Origin: Saussurea involucrata | Taxonomy: Eukaryota; Streptophyta; Magnoliopsida; Asterales; Asteraceae | Reading direction: 5' to 3' | NCBI GenBank assembly: GCA_033807775.1 | Contig: CM066326.1 | Location: 95,024,873 to 95,088,872 of the forward strand | Length of the DNA: 64,000 nt | Shown: in pieces, positions 19,080 through 31,400 of the stretch | Position numbering within the stretch: the stretch's first letter is position 1 | How the letters are laid out: each line of letters starts with the position of its first letter | Position numbers and translations under genes: made by a program | Notes under the pieces: generated by a model | What the model was told of the DNA's origin: nothing | What the model saw: only the letters and a program-made list of their open reading frames with translations | Databases searched by the model: none

Positions 19080-19256
19080 ACCCTCATGCTTATCTCACGT
19101 GGTAGTGGCTAACGTCTGACAATGGACGGACGTTGGTCAGAGGGACCAAATCCGGACCAAATGGCAAACAGTAGGGGCTAAAGTGTAATTTTTAAACTGT
19201 AGGGACCAAATGTGTTATAAACACCAAACCACAGGGACCAAAAGTGTAGTTTACTC
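19080..19256. repeat. Right terminal region of MULE-1
   Basis: The sequence contains several GGGACCAAA blocks and ends AAAGTGTAGTTTACTC, matching the end of MULE-2's right terminal inverted repeat. The next nine bases (TAATTATTT) would be the target duplication, but the left partner is outside the window. Confidence 0.6.
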
Positions 19257-21701
19257 TAATTATTTTAAGGTTTAAACATTAAAATTATTTATTTTTAAAG
19301 AGTAAAATCATTTATACATTTATTTATTTATTTTGAAAGAGTAAAATCATTAGAATTTTTTTATTTATTTCGTCCTTGATACGTTTATTTTTAATTATTT
19401 ATTTTGAAAGACGTGGTTTCAATAAATCATTTATATATTTATTTCGACTGTTCAAATCCACTTCTCATGTTTTTCACGATAACCTCAACATCTCACATGA
19501 TCTTTCACAATATGTATATATAGAGATTAACTAGATTTTATAAAGCAAGATGACATAAAATGGAAAATTTTAAAATGTCCCCGACTTAATTAATTAATTA
19601 AATATACTTGAGTGAATTACGTTTTTCATTTCTTAGGTTTTTTTATTCATTCCAATTTTCATTTTTAACATTAACTCTTTTAATACCATAGATTGAAACA
19701 AAAATGAATTATAAATTATAAAGATAAAAATATAATTTTAAAACTATAAAAACCAAATATTAAACAGAAATAAAAAAGGAAATAGATATGAAAATATGTA
19801 TTTGTTTTAACGAGTCAGGTTGATTTGGGGTTGTATCTGAAATTGGAAATGAAAGGGAAATTGAGAATTAGGTGGCATCCATTTTAGTTTTATAATAAAG
19901 TCGTAGCTAATTAGAATAAAATGTTTGTTTAGGAATTATAATATAAATTGGACCCACCACAACGTGTGTCAAAATAATTAATAAAGATTTCTAAATGCAA
20001 GACAAACGTCAATAATAAAAAATAGAAATAAAACTAAATAGGACGAAATAAAAATGTATCAAGGTTGTTAGATTACTGGTTAAGGTCTTGTGCACATGTG
20101 TTGTTAATGCAGGGTTCGAATCATGCACCATTGAATGCCTCATTTATTTTTTATTAACCAAAATGCACCCATCGCGAACCAAGATCGCGGGCCGCATGGG
20201 CCGGGTCCGCGATCGCGGCCCATATCGCGGATTCGTGGGGCAGATTTGCAAAATGGGAGAGAGAAGGGGCATTTATGTATGTCAAAGTCAAACCTGGGGT
20301 AGTTTAATTAAATTCCCTTTAATATATATCTATATCTATACTAAGGGAAAACTCGATTGTTTGTGATAACTGTGAGATCTAATCTCAACCACAAATTATA
20401 AGTTAAATTAGAAAATCATACTTGATATGTGTGACAAAATATGATTTCATTCACGCAAACCATGAACTCACTGAGCTTTATAAGCTGACTATAGTATGGA
20501 TCTCATGAATTGAGTTTCAGGTTGGACGAGGAAAATGACACACATAGAGAATTGCTCTGTCCATTTAAGTTCACTATTTACGTTTAGACATCTTTGACGG
20601 ATAAATCTTGTAATGCAATCTAGTATGAGATGGATTAGCATTAAGTTACACATTTATTGTTTTAAAGTCTTCCGTTGTAAATTGTCTAAAGTTTTAATTT
20701 AGCCAAAATTTGGGAGTATCTTTAGAGGAATTGTTTCAGATTATGTAACATTCCTAATGGTAAAATATGGGTGTTACAAACATGATCATATCTCCAAATT
20801 GTACATTGATTGATGTTGTAATTATAAATGGACACAATATTTATTTAACAAATTTTTTGTATTAGTTGGATAGCATTATGTTGATGTAAGGTAGAGATTT
20901 TATTAAAGCCTAAAACATGCATAATTGGACGACAAAATTTTTGTATAAAAGTATAGGACCTGATCCTGTTTCTAGGATGATCACTCCTTTTTTGGGTTAT
21001 ATCTATGGGATAATCACTTAAATCTTATTAGTTTTAAACTTTTATATATATATATATATGTATATATATACATCATTTTTTTATGTTTGTCCTTTCTCCG
21101 AATCCGCTTTGACAGATGAATCATCTAAGTCGGTCTTGGCTTCCACGGTTGTTTTTGCAGTTCTTTCGGACGCTCAATGTGATTTAGATCTTAGTTGCTT
21201 AAAACGTTTGTACTATTAAGTTGTATCATAGCATATGATTTTACTTTCCTTTCCAAACAATTTTTCTGTCAGATTAATTTTACAATGTGAATAAATTTGG
21301 TTGTGAGTTTTTGTTGTTGATCTTGATTAGTCAACAGGGCTTGTTTTCAACTCTAAATTGGTTCAATCAACTATTAACATCATCATTTCGGAAGATGGAT
21401 ATTTGAATCTAATATAGGTACAAATGTAGTAGGTTTGATGGCATCTTGAATGAATTTGATATTTTGAAACTGAATAAACGTTATTGGATCTTTTACAATC
21501 CGTCGCATTGTATAGGTACCCAACTAGTTTTTACTAATATTTCAACTTATTTGTAAGAGTTGTACAAACATGTTTAAAACATGTGTATATGTATGCATAT
21601 ATTTAACAGATATGAAAGTTGTTATTGTCATATCTTCATCACACAAAACAACAAACTTGACAAAATTAATAAACAAACAATGAATTGCAAATAAAAACTA
21701 C
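19257..21701. other. AT-rich intergenic region
   Basis: I see no protein gene here. It is strongly AT-rich, with short AT microsatellites (about 21038-21070), a SINE-like tRNA-derived segment near 20058-20170 and an isolated GC-rich ATCGCGG cluster at 20170-20240. Confidence 0.6.
20058..20170 (+). mobile_element. Possible tRNA-derived SINE head
   Basis: A candidate A box (TGGTTAAGGTC, 20077-20087) is followed about 36 bp later by a good B box (GGTTCGAATCA, 20113-20123). The rest does not fold as a tRNA and lacks an anticodon arm I can place, so a SINE head is more likely than a tRNA gene. The 3' end is not defined. Confidence 0.4.
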
Positions 21702-22397
21702 TTAATAACCTTCTTGAGGAGGGCCTGAAGTGTATATAAAAGGGCCTACAGACGATAGATGGTATCCCTTGAGGAGACGAGAAGAAGTAAGATGAGCACC
21801 GGTAATTCCTCCATTCGTATCTTGTGGAAGCTTGCACTTGGTCCATGGAGAATTCTCAAGGAAAGCCTTGCACCCTGTTAGCTTCCATAGATGGAGTTTG
21901 GAGGGTGATATTTTGGCCAAAAAGTAGCCTTTTTTGTCTGCTGGACAACTCAAGAAGGAAAATGGCGCCGATTCTTGTCCATTCTTGTGCACGGCTAAAC
22001 AACTCACTCTTGCCGTGGCTCCTGTTTCATTCAATAAACTTAATATCAAACGATGGTTATATAATTTTGTATTTTATATAAACAAATGTCTTAAAAGCAA
22101 AACTATATTAATATATTACAACGAGTAGAAGTATTAGTAGTAGCGGTCATATATACCTTTAAGTGGGATGAGCTTGGAACCAGATTTACAGTAAATAAGG
22201 CCTTGAACGGCTAGGTTTTTTGGGTGCTCATATCCCTCCTCTTTTGGAATCATGGGCTTTCCGTGTTCCTCCTTTCCTTTTGGTGGCATATATCCCTCGA
22301 CCCCGTACCTAGCATGTGCGGAAACAGAAGCAAGCATTGCTATCACCCACAACAAAAGCACAACCCAAACATATGATTTTGTGCTTATTGCTTCCAT
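21702..22397 (-). CDS. Secreted Pollen Ole e 1 / extensin-family protein
   Basis: There are two exons, 22157-22397 and 21702-22021, joined at a GT-AG intron with matching phase, giving 186 residues. The N-terminus is a clear signal peptide (hydrophobic core about residues 10-25, ending at Ala-rich SAHA). The mature part has the Ole e 1-like pattern of spaced Cys residues (VQGLIYCKSG, RVSCLA, FLSCPAD, LTGCKAF, WTKCKLP). Plant members are cell-wall or extracellular proteins expressed in roots, pollen or stems. The biochemical role is not established. The start is the first ATG before the signal peptide. The upstream region is shared, divergently, with the eL19 gene (431 bp between start codons). 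Confidence 0.8.
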
Positions 22398-22659
22398 CTT
22401 TGTGGTTATGGTTATGTTTATGGATGAAGATTTTTTTCTTATAGCTATAACTATTTATTATTTTAATTTTTAATAATAATAACAATTGGTATACCTATTT
22501 ATTTAATTAAGAACATATAGGTTGGTTTGTGATAGTAGGTGCAATGAGAATGGATTACTTGGTAGCACGACGCCAACGTGAGACTCATCACATTCACGCC
22601 CATATAATATATTGGTAGAATTGGGCAATTAAGCACCCATCCATGATCCATATATACCG

Positions 22660-22828
22660 TGGGCTTTTTGTTAAAAGTAGCCCATTACTTATTGGGCCTA
22701 ATTTTTACGGCCTTTGGCTTATGGCCTTATTGTTCTTTCTTTGTAAACCCTAGAGAGAAAGAGAAATGATATAAAAGGTTGTGAATCCGCTCCCAAACCC
22801 TATTCTTTTTGGTCGACGGTAAGGAGCG
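22660..22828 (+). promoter_or_regulatory. eL19 promoter: site II-like and telo-box motifs
   Basis: The region contains TGGGCT/TGGGCC-type elements (GTGGGCT at 22660, AGCCCA at 22680, TTGGGCCTAA at 22695), telo-box motifs AAACCCTAG at 22745 and AAACCCTA at 22795, and a TATA-like TATAAAAG at 22770. Paired site II and telo boxes are the known signature of plant ribosomal-protein promoters. Confidence 0.65.
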
Positions 22829-24741
22829 ATGGTGTCGCTGAAGCTACAGAAGAGGCTTGCAGCCAGCGTCCTCAAGTGTGGTAGAGGCAAGGTTTGGCTA
22901 GATCCCAATGAAGGCAATGAGATTTCCATGGCCAATTCGCGTATGTTCCTACTTTCCTTGCTTCTTTTCCATCCATTTTCATCTTCGCCAATCAATACTT
23001 GTTTTTGGAATTCCTGCAAATGCAACCTGTTTTTGTGCCCTTACTGTTAGTCTATCGATCCGATCAGCTCAGTTGTTTGAACTCATTGTTATGCGACTTC
23101 TTGATCTATAGACCCTGTCTATGTGGCACTTTATTTGAATTTTGAGCATCGCATGAGTAACATTATTAACCTAAAACTTGAAAGCGAATAAATATGTTTG
23201 GTTATATAAGATTATAACGAGGTAATTTGAAACTCAAAATCTAAAAATCCTCGTTTTCATTTTCAAAGTTGAATAGCTCAAGGTTTATATTTTAAATATA
23301 TTAGTTGAACCTTTGGGCAAGGACTTGACGAGCATCAGTTATTATACTTGCTAACGTGGCTCTGATTAGCCTGTTCAATATTGCAAGAAATTCATTGCAG
23401 TTGTGCTCTTCATTGGGGAGAATTGTCACATGATTTCTAACTACTATTTAATGCTCTAATTGATTCTTTTTAGTAATTCTTTTGTATAACTGGTATTATG
23501 TCCAAGTATAACTGTTGCATCACTTGATTGTCATATGAAGTGCAGACACACGCAATTACTAGAAGTTTAGAATAACAAAGCAATTTCTTCACTGTTGATG
23601 TGGTTGCTGCCAATTGCCATATTCCTTTTCCTTGAAAGTAGTTAGGTGATCATTTATCAGATAATTCGATTGGGATGTATATGGCATTTGTTGGAAATCA
23701 TATTCAACTTTTTAGTGTATAGGACGCTGCATGTATCTCATTCATGTTTCTAATTGCTTACATCCTCTTGATTTTTCTCCTGCTTGATAACTCAGGTCAG
23801 AACATCAGGAAGTTAGTTAAGGATGGATTTATCATCAGGAAGCCTACCAAGATTCACTCGCGATCACGGGCTCGTCGTATGGCAATTGCTAAAAGAAAGG
23901 GGCGTCATTCTGGATATGGTATGTGTTATTTATAATATTTCATCCAAATTTAGCCGAAAAGAAAAGGTGCTTCACTGATTTTTGAAGAAAGCCTTTTGTA
24001 TGTGTTATTTTTTAGATGCTAAATTGGATTGATCCTAGTCAGGTTTGCATGTGTCTTGTTAATTTCACTTTGACTGATGTCTTTTGTAATGAACTTTAGG
24101 TAAACGTAAGGGTACTAGGGAGGCAAGGTTGCCAACTAAGATTTTGTGGATGAGGAGGATGAGGGTGTTGAGGAGGTTGCTCCGCAAGTACCGAGAGTCT
24201 AAGAAGATTGACAAGCATATGTATCATGACATGTACATGAAGGTCAAGGGTAATGTCTTCAAGAATAAGCGTGTGCTGATGGAAAGCATTCACAAATCAA
24301 AGGCTGAGAAGGCTAGAGAGAAGACCTTATCTGATCAGTTTGAGGCCAAGCGAGCAAAGAACAAGGCAAGCAGGGAAAGGAAGATGGCACGAAGAGAGGA
24401 ACGTTTGGCTCAGGTATTTTCATACTTTGTATTTGTTAAATGTATAATTTAGTGTTTAGGTTGCTCTTCTAAATACTTGCCATTTGCCTTGATGGTTTAT
24501 TTTATTTCATTGAGTTTTGAATGTTGGGTTTTTTTTTTTGTAATTTTATGCAGGGTCCACAGGAAAGAGTGCCAGCAGCCCCAGTGGCGGCCCCGGCATC
24601 ACAACCTGCTGCACAGTGAGTGTTAATCTGACTTGAGTGTTAATTTTATTTGGGTGATTTGGGGTTGTATCTTTAGTTTAATTGAAATTCGTTTTTGTTT
24701 TTGTTTTTGTTGTCAGGGCACCAAAGAAATCCAAGAAATGA
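22829..24741 (+). CDS. RPL19: 60S ribosomal protein eL19
   Basis: Five exons, 22829-22940, 23796-23918, 24100-24413, 24554-24615 and 24717-24741, join with consistent phases and GT-AG introns to 211 residues, the usual plant length. The start MVSLKLQKRLAASVLKCG and the block RKPTKIHSRSRARR are diagnostic. The middle and C-terminal region is the long basic helix of eL19, followed by a plant-type Ala/Pro tail ending in APKKSKK. The protein is a structural part of the large cytosolic ribosomal subunit, with a helix reaching an intersubunit bridge. The last exon encodes only eight residues. The promoter carries ribosomal-protein motifs. Confidence 0.97.
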
Positions 24742-25227
24742 GGTCTGTATGTTGGTGATGAAGAATATATCGATGTTCTAACTAGCCTTGCAGTTTAGTT
24801 TTTTGACCCGCTTGTGTTTGTCGTTTTTGTTTTTCGATGAAACAATTTTATTTAAAAGGTGGAAAGAATACCTTGATACTATTCTGCTTGTTTAATGATG
24901 GTTATATTATTATATCACATGTTGCAACATTATAGTTTTTAATGGTTTTTGTTGCATATTTGAACCAAAGTTAAATGGAGACATTCTTTGCAATGTGTGG
25001 TGAAAACAAAACATAATTTGGCATCAGAAAACAAATCATTGGTTAACATAGTAGAGCTGCAAATAAATTTGCTGCTTTACATTACATTACACATTTGGAC
25101 AAAAAGTTTTGATAAATGTGTCTTGCTTTACCAAATGCAAGTCAAGTCCCACTATATAATGAATAATCATATGTTAGTTAAACTCTGCTTGGAGGCCTAG
25201 TTTGGCCTTGTGTTATTGTGTTTAATG
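24742..25227. other. Convergent intergenic region between eL19 and ERS1
   Basis: It holds only the AT-rich 3' flanks of two convergent genes. I see no gene, transposon or other structure. Confidence 0.6.
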
Positions 25228-26051
25228 CTAGAATCTTCTTTTGTAAGTCGGAAAGACGGCGGTTGCTTTGAATGATAAATTTCTATCGAGTTCACCACTA
25301 CCACCACCACTTCTTTGATGGGTTCTTACTCCTAGTTGTTGCACTTGCATGGTTGGATCATTGCACTGTCCTAGCCTCACAACAAGTGTGACTGTTGTAC
25401 CCTTTCCCAATCCTTCACTTTCGATCCAAATATGGCCTCCCATCAGATTTACAAACCTGGGATGCGAATCGTACTTGTTAAAGCATGAGAGAGAAACAAG
25501 CAGCACATTTTTAGAACAAGGAACAAAAATGGGTGGTTGACCTTTTGCTTATGGCGAGTCCAAGGCCTGCACCACTGCTGATAGACGCACTATAAGACTC
25601 TGAGAATTTGGTAAACAGGTGTGGAATGTTTTGCTGCGTGATGCCACTGCCAGAATCCTTAACCTGCTATCATATATGAGTTCTCTTACGACACAAAAAA
25701 CAAATCTTTGTTTGAATGCAAGCATGCTGACCTGCACAAGTAGGTAAAAGAGACCATCGGTGGTCAACGTTGGGCAGAATTCAGTAGTTTCCCACTCCCT
25801 TAGATACTCTGAACTCAAAATGGAGGCCTGAACTGAAACGTAGCCTTCTTTGGTGAATTTAATCGCGTTACCAGCAACATTCAAGATGGTTTGCAGGAGG
25901 CGCTTTTCATCACCAATACCATAAGCAGGTAGATCCAGATCACAATTCAAAGTCATAGATATGTTTTTAACGCATGCAATTGGATTTATCAATCTCATCA
26001 CCTACGTACATACAAGAATAAGTTATATAGATACAAGAAGCAAAGCAGCAC

Positions 26052-26087
<36 letters not shown>

Positions 26088-27490
26088 GATGAATTTAGCT
26101 ACCTCAGTGAACAAGGCATGGATGTTGAAAACTTGATTTTCCAATGGTAGAGTACCATCTTGTAGCCTAGAAAGGTCAAGAAGATCATTTATGAGTGTTG
26201 CCAGAAGGTTGCTACTCTTAAGAATGGTCTCCATGATGGCCCTCTGGTCTGGAGTAAGGTGAGTTTCCAAAACAAGTGAAGACAATGCAATAACTGCATG
26301 CATCGGTGTTCTCATCTCATGATTCATCACTGCAAGAAAATCATCACGAGCATGGATAGCCATCTCTGCCTCTTGTCGAGCCAAATCCAAACCAATATTC
26401 TGCTCCGTCAGTTGCTCATGAGCTCTCATAGATTCTTCTAGAATTGCAGCATGAGAAAGGGCCACAGCAACCTTTAACATTCCAGATAACCACAGTATTA
26501 TTAGTAACATCTATTTTTTTAATTAATGAACTTAATCTTGATTCCTAGCTAGCTACTAGTTGAAGAAAATGGATGGATAGTAACCTGGTCAGCAACAACT
26601 TGTACGAGTTCCAATTCGTGATCACGCCATTTTCTTACACCATTAAGTGGAAGAATCAAAACCATGATGGCGTAACTTTTTGCAGGCCATTCGTCAATTT
26701 GAAAATTTGAAAGATGCAAGAGAGGTACACGGACAGCAACGACTTGAGGTGGTGGCATGTAGGGTCCTCCCACGGGAGGTCTAATCCTTGCCAATGGACA
26801 GGTAGCTTCAATTCTGACTGCTTCAGCTCTATTGAAGACTTGCATGATTTCAGCCAGATTCATGGGAACTGTGGACCCAAAAGGTATTAGATTGTGCAAA
26901 GAGTGAGAGAGATGAAGAACCATACCGCTTGTTGATGGCATCCACAGCGCACATTCCTCAAGATCCAAGGTCCTACCCAACTCAATCAGAGTGGTTTTCA
27001 ATATGGTGTGTCTGTCTAGGCTGCTTCTGATTTCATGTGTCAGCATTCTAACATGCCTTCCTGTTTCTTCCTGCTTAATGATCAGACCCATTTCCCTGTC
27101 AAGATCTTCCACTCTTTTCCTCAAAAATAACTCTCTTGTTTTGACACCGAGTAGGTCAGGTATAATGTGAACAAGCATCAAAGCCGTAACACATGAAACG
27201 AAAGCCGTAGACAGCTTTGCAACAGTCATTACGACAGCAACGGTTCTAGAGTGCGAGGAAAATGTCCAGAGATTTATAAAGTGGGTTGCTCCACAGAGGA
27301 GGATAAAAGCACCAAACTGCATAATCACCCATCTATAAGGGAAGAATGCAGACTTGTGAACAAAGTAGATAAGTTCCAATGGAATGGAGAAGTAGGCAAA
27401 GGCAATAAAGAAATCGGATATGTACTGATACTTGACCAAAACTTCATCAGCAACAGGCCAATGGGTTTCGAAGCAATCACAGGAATCCAT
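25228..27490 (-). CDS. ERS1: Ethylene receptor, ERS1 type (subfamily I, no receiver domain)
   Basis: Coding exons are 26585-27490, 26103-26471, 25732-26001, 25542-25663 and 25228-25456. All junctions are GT-AG and in phase, giving 631 residues. The N-terminus has Cys4 and Cys6 for disulphide dimers, then three membrane helices with the copper/ethylene ligands Cys66 and His70 (LLCGATHF). A GAF domain (about 155-305) is followed by a complete histidine-kinase module: phospho-acceptor His353 in NHEMRTPMHA, N box NVAGNAIKF (about 466-474), G1 DSGSG, F box and G2 GAGLGLAI. There is no receiver domain, which separates ERS1 from ETR1. Conserved kinase boxes place it in subfamily I. The protein acts in the ER membrane, holding CTR1 active until ethylene binds. 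Confidence 0.96.
26052..26088. repeat. (ATG)n microsatellite in an ERS1 intron
   Basis: About twelve uninterrupted ATG/GAT units lie in the intron between the second and third coding exons. A spurious frame through it would encode poly-His. Confidence 0.95.
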
Positions 27491-27834
27491 ATCCTGTTAC
27501 AGCTTCAATATATAATTAGCTGCAAGGCAGACATGACATGATATTTCAAAACTATATATAGGCTTTGCTTCATAATGGTTGAAATTAAATGAATAGTATA
27601 ATATTCATATCTTAAAGCAAAAATGGCAGTAGAGATTGAAGAAGAAATAAAAATAACCTTGAGGAAGAAGATGCATATATAATAATTAAGATGTGAGAAG
27701 ATGATGATTTGAGTTGAAATGAAAGGTTTGATTTGGTTGGTATATATTAATATTTCACGGAAAAGAAAAGTGGTATTGCATATGCATATGCATATGCATA
27801 TGCATTTGCACGGGTTCATAGCATAAACCTCTGG

Positions 27835-27865
<31 letters not shown>

Positions 27866-28439
27866 TATTTTTTGAAGAAAGAAAAAAGAAAGAGCAGGAT
27901 GCATGTTGAATGAGATTAGCGATTCTCTTAAGAATAGGAGTAATGGAGCAGACAGAAAAAGAAAAGAAAAGAAAAGAAAAGAAAAGAGAGGTACGTCCAC
28001 CTACCAATTCACAGATTTTGATATGGAAGGAAAGGTACAGCAGGTGTAGGTGCAGGTGCAGGTGCATTTACTTCATACACACAATCCTACCCTGACCAAA
28101 ATTTTACAATTATACTTTTATGTTGTATTCTACTTAATAATTAAATTAAATATCAACTCCTTACAATTTGCATCAAATAGGCAATTTTTTGTCTATGATT
28201 ATTGATAAGAAAATCTCATTGTTATATAAATAATAAAAATAACAATAGCTTGTTGACCATCCAAAAAAACAAAATTTGCTACTGCTACAAAGTATGTAAT
28301 TTCCTTTCATTTGTCAAAATATAATAAATATTACATAATAATAATAATAGTAATCAATTGAATCAACTCTTACTAGGATTTGTATTGTGTCTCAAAAATG
28401 TTACACTATGCTGTTGAACTGCAGAAGAAGATGCAAACA
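27491..28439. other. ERS1 5' flank and spacer to the helicase 3' end
   Basis: No gene is seen. It contains simple repeats: CATATG hexamers (27778-27802), a TTTTA pentamer run (27837-27873), an AAAAG pentamer run (27959-27987) and GTGCAG-type repeats (28040-28066). These would be in the ERS1 5'UTR or promoter. Confidence 0.6.
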
Positions 28440-31400
28440 TCAACTCCTGCTCTTCTCTTTCTTCACTACTTTTGCAGAAAATCGTTGTTCAGGATCTAAA
28501 CGTACTTGTCGCTGCATATTTTCCCATAAATCATCAAAATCATCCTGAAATCCCTCATCAAACCAATCCAATACTTCTGGATACAGTGTTGCTCTATTCT
28601 CATCCCATACCTTCCTTAGCGTTTCACAACTTTGGATATTCCTTTTCCTTAACTCATAAAGAAGCTTCCCAAATCTCTTATGGCCTGATGCCTCAGCCTT
28701 CAAAATGATGCCAGGTTGGGCTGCCATGAACTTGCGCACTCGTCTTACACATGGTAACACAATTCCCTCAAGCAAAGAATAACAGAAAACAGTCGCCCCA
28801 ACTTTCTCATCTTTCACCGCCAAACTGTGTAGTGGGAGCTGCCACAAATGGTCGCCAAAAGTTGCATTCACCCAATTATAGACTTGGTCGCTCTGAGGCT
28901 CGTAGTATGGTCTAGGGTCCATAAGTGGAGCAGAGAAACTGCAAAGATAATCGGAATACCTAGCAAGCCACTCTGGTTTCACTCTTGTGGCTCCATGTAT
29001 ATATGGCCGTTTCCTGTCAACAAGTTCGCTGTAAACCAAAAACTCGGGGGCTGTTCTGGAAACAGATGACCAGCGATGAAGGAACACTGTTTCACTTACT
29101 TTGTGAGCTTGATATCGTGCTGCATTCACTTTCCTGTCTTCCTCTGATAATCCCGAAATCCCTCTAACACGTCTGGCAACTCTATCAGCCCAGCCGGCAC
29201 ATATAGCTTGCCCCAAAAGCTCCTCCTCATTCAGCATCAGGGGGTGCTTATTAGAATAAACCAACCAAGCTCGTTCCACATCCTCCATATTCCCGTAAGT
29301 CCACACAAGTTCCTGCTGTGTGTCGCACACGGTTTGGTTAAACACTAAATGCAGAAGCTGCTTTCTCAACTTTGACATTTCCTCCATGGTTTTATGGTGT
29401 AACGCATTCTCATCACAGAATTCCACCTGGTTTTCTGATAGTTCAAAGCACTGCAAGGCGTAAGCTACCGTTAAAGCATCACTGGTAGGGTTTGAAAATC
29501 TAGCACGGGATGTTTTAGCATTTTCTTTCAGTTTCCTTTTCTTCACTTTTTCATCCTTACTGATAATAACATTTGAGTTTTGATCCTGCTTCAAGGTGTC
29601 ACGCCCTCCTTCAAACTGCATTACAAAAGGATTTGACAAGCTCAAAGCTGCAGCAGCTGCAAGTGCATAACCTAGAATCAAGTTTCGTCTTGCGCAACCT
29701 TTTCCCTTGTTGAGGATTTGAACAACTGTAAGAAGCATTCGTGAATGGCGAGGACTCATTGGATAATGCGACATGGCCTTCCCAAGAGGTGTTAACCTCC
29801 CATCACAATCAAGTGCTTGGAGAGATTTTAAACAAACCTCTGCTTCAAACAAGGCTTTAGCTTCAGGAGGAGTAGGAAATGGGAACTTTGTAATCTGAAT
29901 CAAGTTAAACAAAAAAAAATCAATTGTCTATATTTACCCTAATACATGCCTAAAGTAGAAATCATGAACAATTGACTGATTACCTCTTTAATACCCATGG
30001 ATTTCATGAGAAGAACCACACCATCAACAGGTATTTTTAAGATCTCAGCTGTTGAAAAGTCAGCAAATATGTTGTTGAAGACAGCAGAGGAATAGAGACG
30101 ATAACAATGGCCAGGCCCTGTTCTTCCAGCTCTTCCAGCACGCTGAGCTGCAGATGCTTTACTTATCCACTGTACTTCATATGTTTCCATTCCATTAGAA
30201 GAATTGTAATTCTTCACCTTTTCTCTTCCTGTATCAACCACATATTTTATGCCTGGGATTGTTAGAGAGGTTTCAGCAACATTAGTGGCAACGACTATTA
30301 AGCGTTCTCCTTCCTTAACCTCCTCAAACACACGAAGCTGTGCAGATGCAGGAAGCATGGCATAGAGGGGCAGAACACACAATGCACCGGGAGACCCATC
30401 ATTAATTGCCTCCCTCCTCGCTGCGGAATTAGAATCTGGTTGTTTTGAATCAGTCTGACCGCTATCAGACTTAGAGTCCAAAGTCCTCTTCCCGGACAAA
30501 GCTTCAAAAGCAGCTTTCAGTGAAGCAAAATTTCCATTTTCGCCTAGAACATTATCAACTACTGTCTCCACATCACTCTCTTCTTCATCAGATTCCAAGG
30601 AAGCAAAAGATTCATCTTCTGACAAATCACAATCATCATCTTCATCAAAAGAAGTAAATCTGTCTGTTTGTTGGTGGCTTGATTGTCCTTCGATCTTAAA
30701 TGCTTCATCAATCTCCTTCATGTCATATTCTATAAGAGTGTCGGTGACAACAGGTACCTCTTCGCTATTATTAACATTGGTCTTCCTCTTGGTCATCTCA
30801 AGAGATGCTTTATGCAGCTTACGACACAAGTATTCTACTTCCCTTTGGCCTGTCACAAATACAAGTATTCCCCCAGATGGAAGTCTCTTGTGAATGGACA
30901 ATATCTTTTTATAGGCTTGACCAATGTAGTCCACAATATCTGTTCTCTTTGAGAAATGTGTAGTTACTGGATATTGTCGAGTTGGTACTTCAATTACAGG
31001 TGGTGGATTAGCAAAGATTTTACCACCGGACACGAAGTCTTCAACCCGCATGGTGGCACTCATCAATATGAGTCTTAATGGAAAGATCTTCTTTTCAGGG
31101 CTAATCATCTTTCCGGTTGAAACCTCATATGCTTTCTGCTGTTCATGTATTTTCTGGCGTTCTACTATAATGCGAGATAGCATCCCAGTAAGTATGTCTG
31201 TATTCAGACTCCTTTCATGAGCCTCATCCAATACTATGGCTGAGTATCGCTTCAACAGAAAATCATTCTGCAACATAAACATAATATCAACAGTTATTCT
31301 GGCTGAAATGAGGAATCAAGAGAAAAAGAAATAAATGGAATGACTAATCCACCCCACACAAAAGAAGAAGAAAGGGTGGGTTGGGCCTGGGGGGTAGAAA

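Larger units (their letters stand above)
11463..19256 (+). mobile_element. MULE-1: Mutator-like element, disrupted; left end outside window
   Basis: This block holds a MULE transposase gene on the plus strand, a convergent GRF zinc-finger gene and a right terminus ending in AAAGTGTAGTTTACTC at 19256. MULE-2 has a near-identical terminal sequence. The left terminus would lie beyond the Sirevirus insertion. The block is interrupted by retrotransposon DNA at 13980-17793. Confidence 0.8.

Noticed and set aside
20071..20130. tRNA gene
   Set aside because: A and B boxes are present but no cloverleaf or anticodon arm can be drawn; SINE-like is more likely.
26038..26100. Poly-His stretch in a reading frame
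   Set aside because: It is the (ATG)n microsatellite read through an ERS1 intron. The conserved kinase frame is restored by splicing around it.
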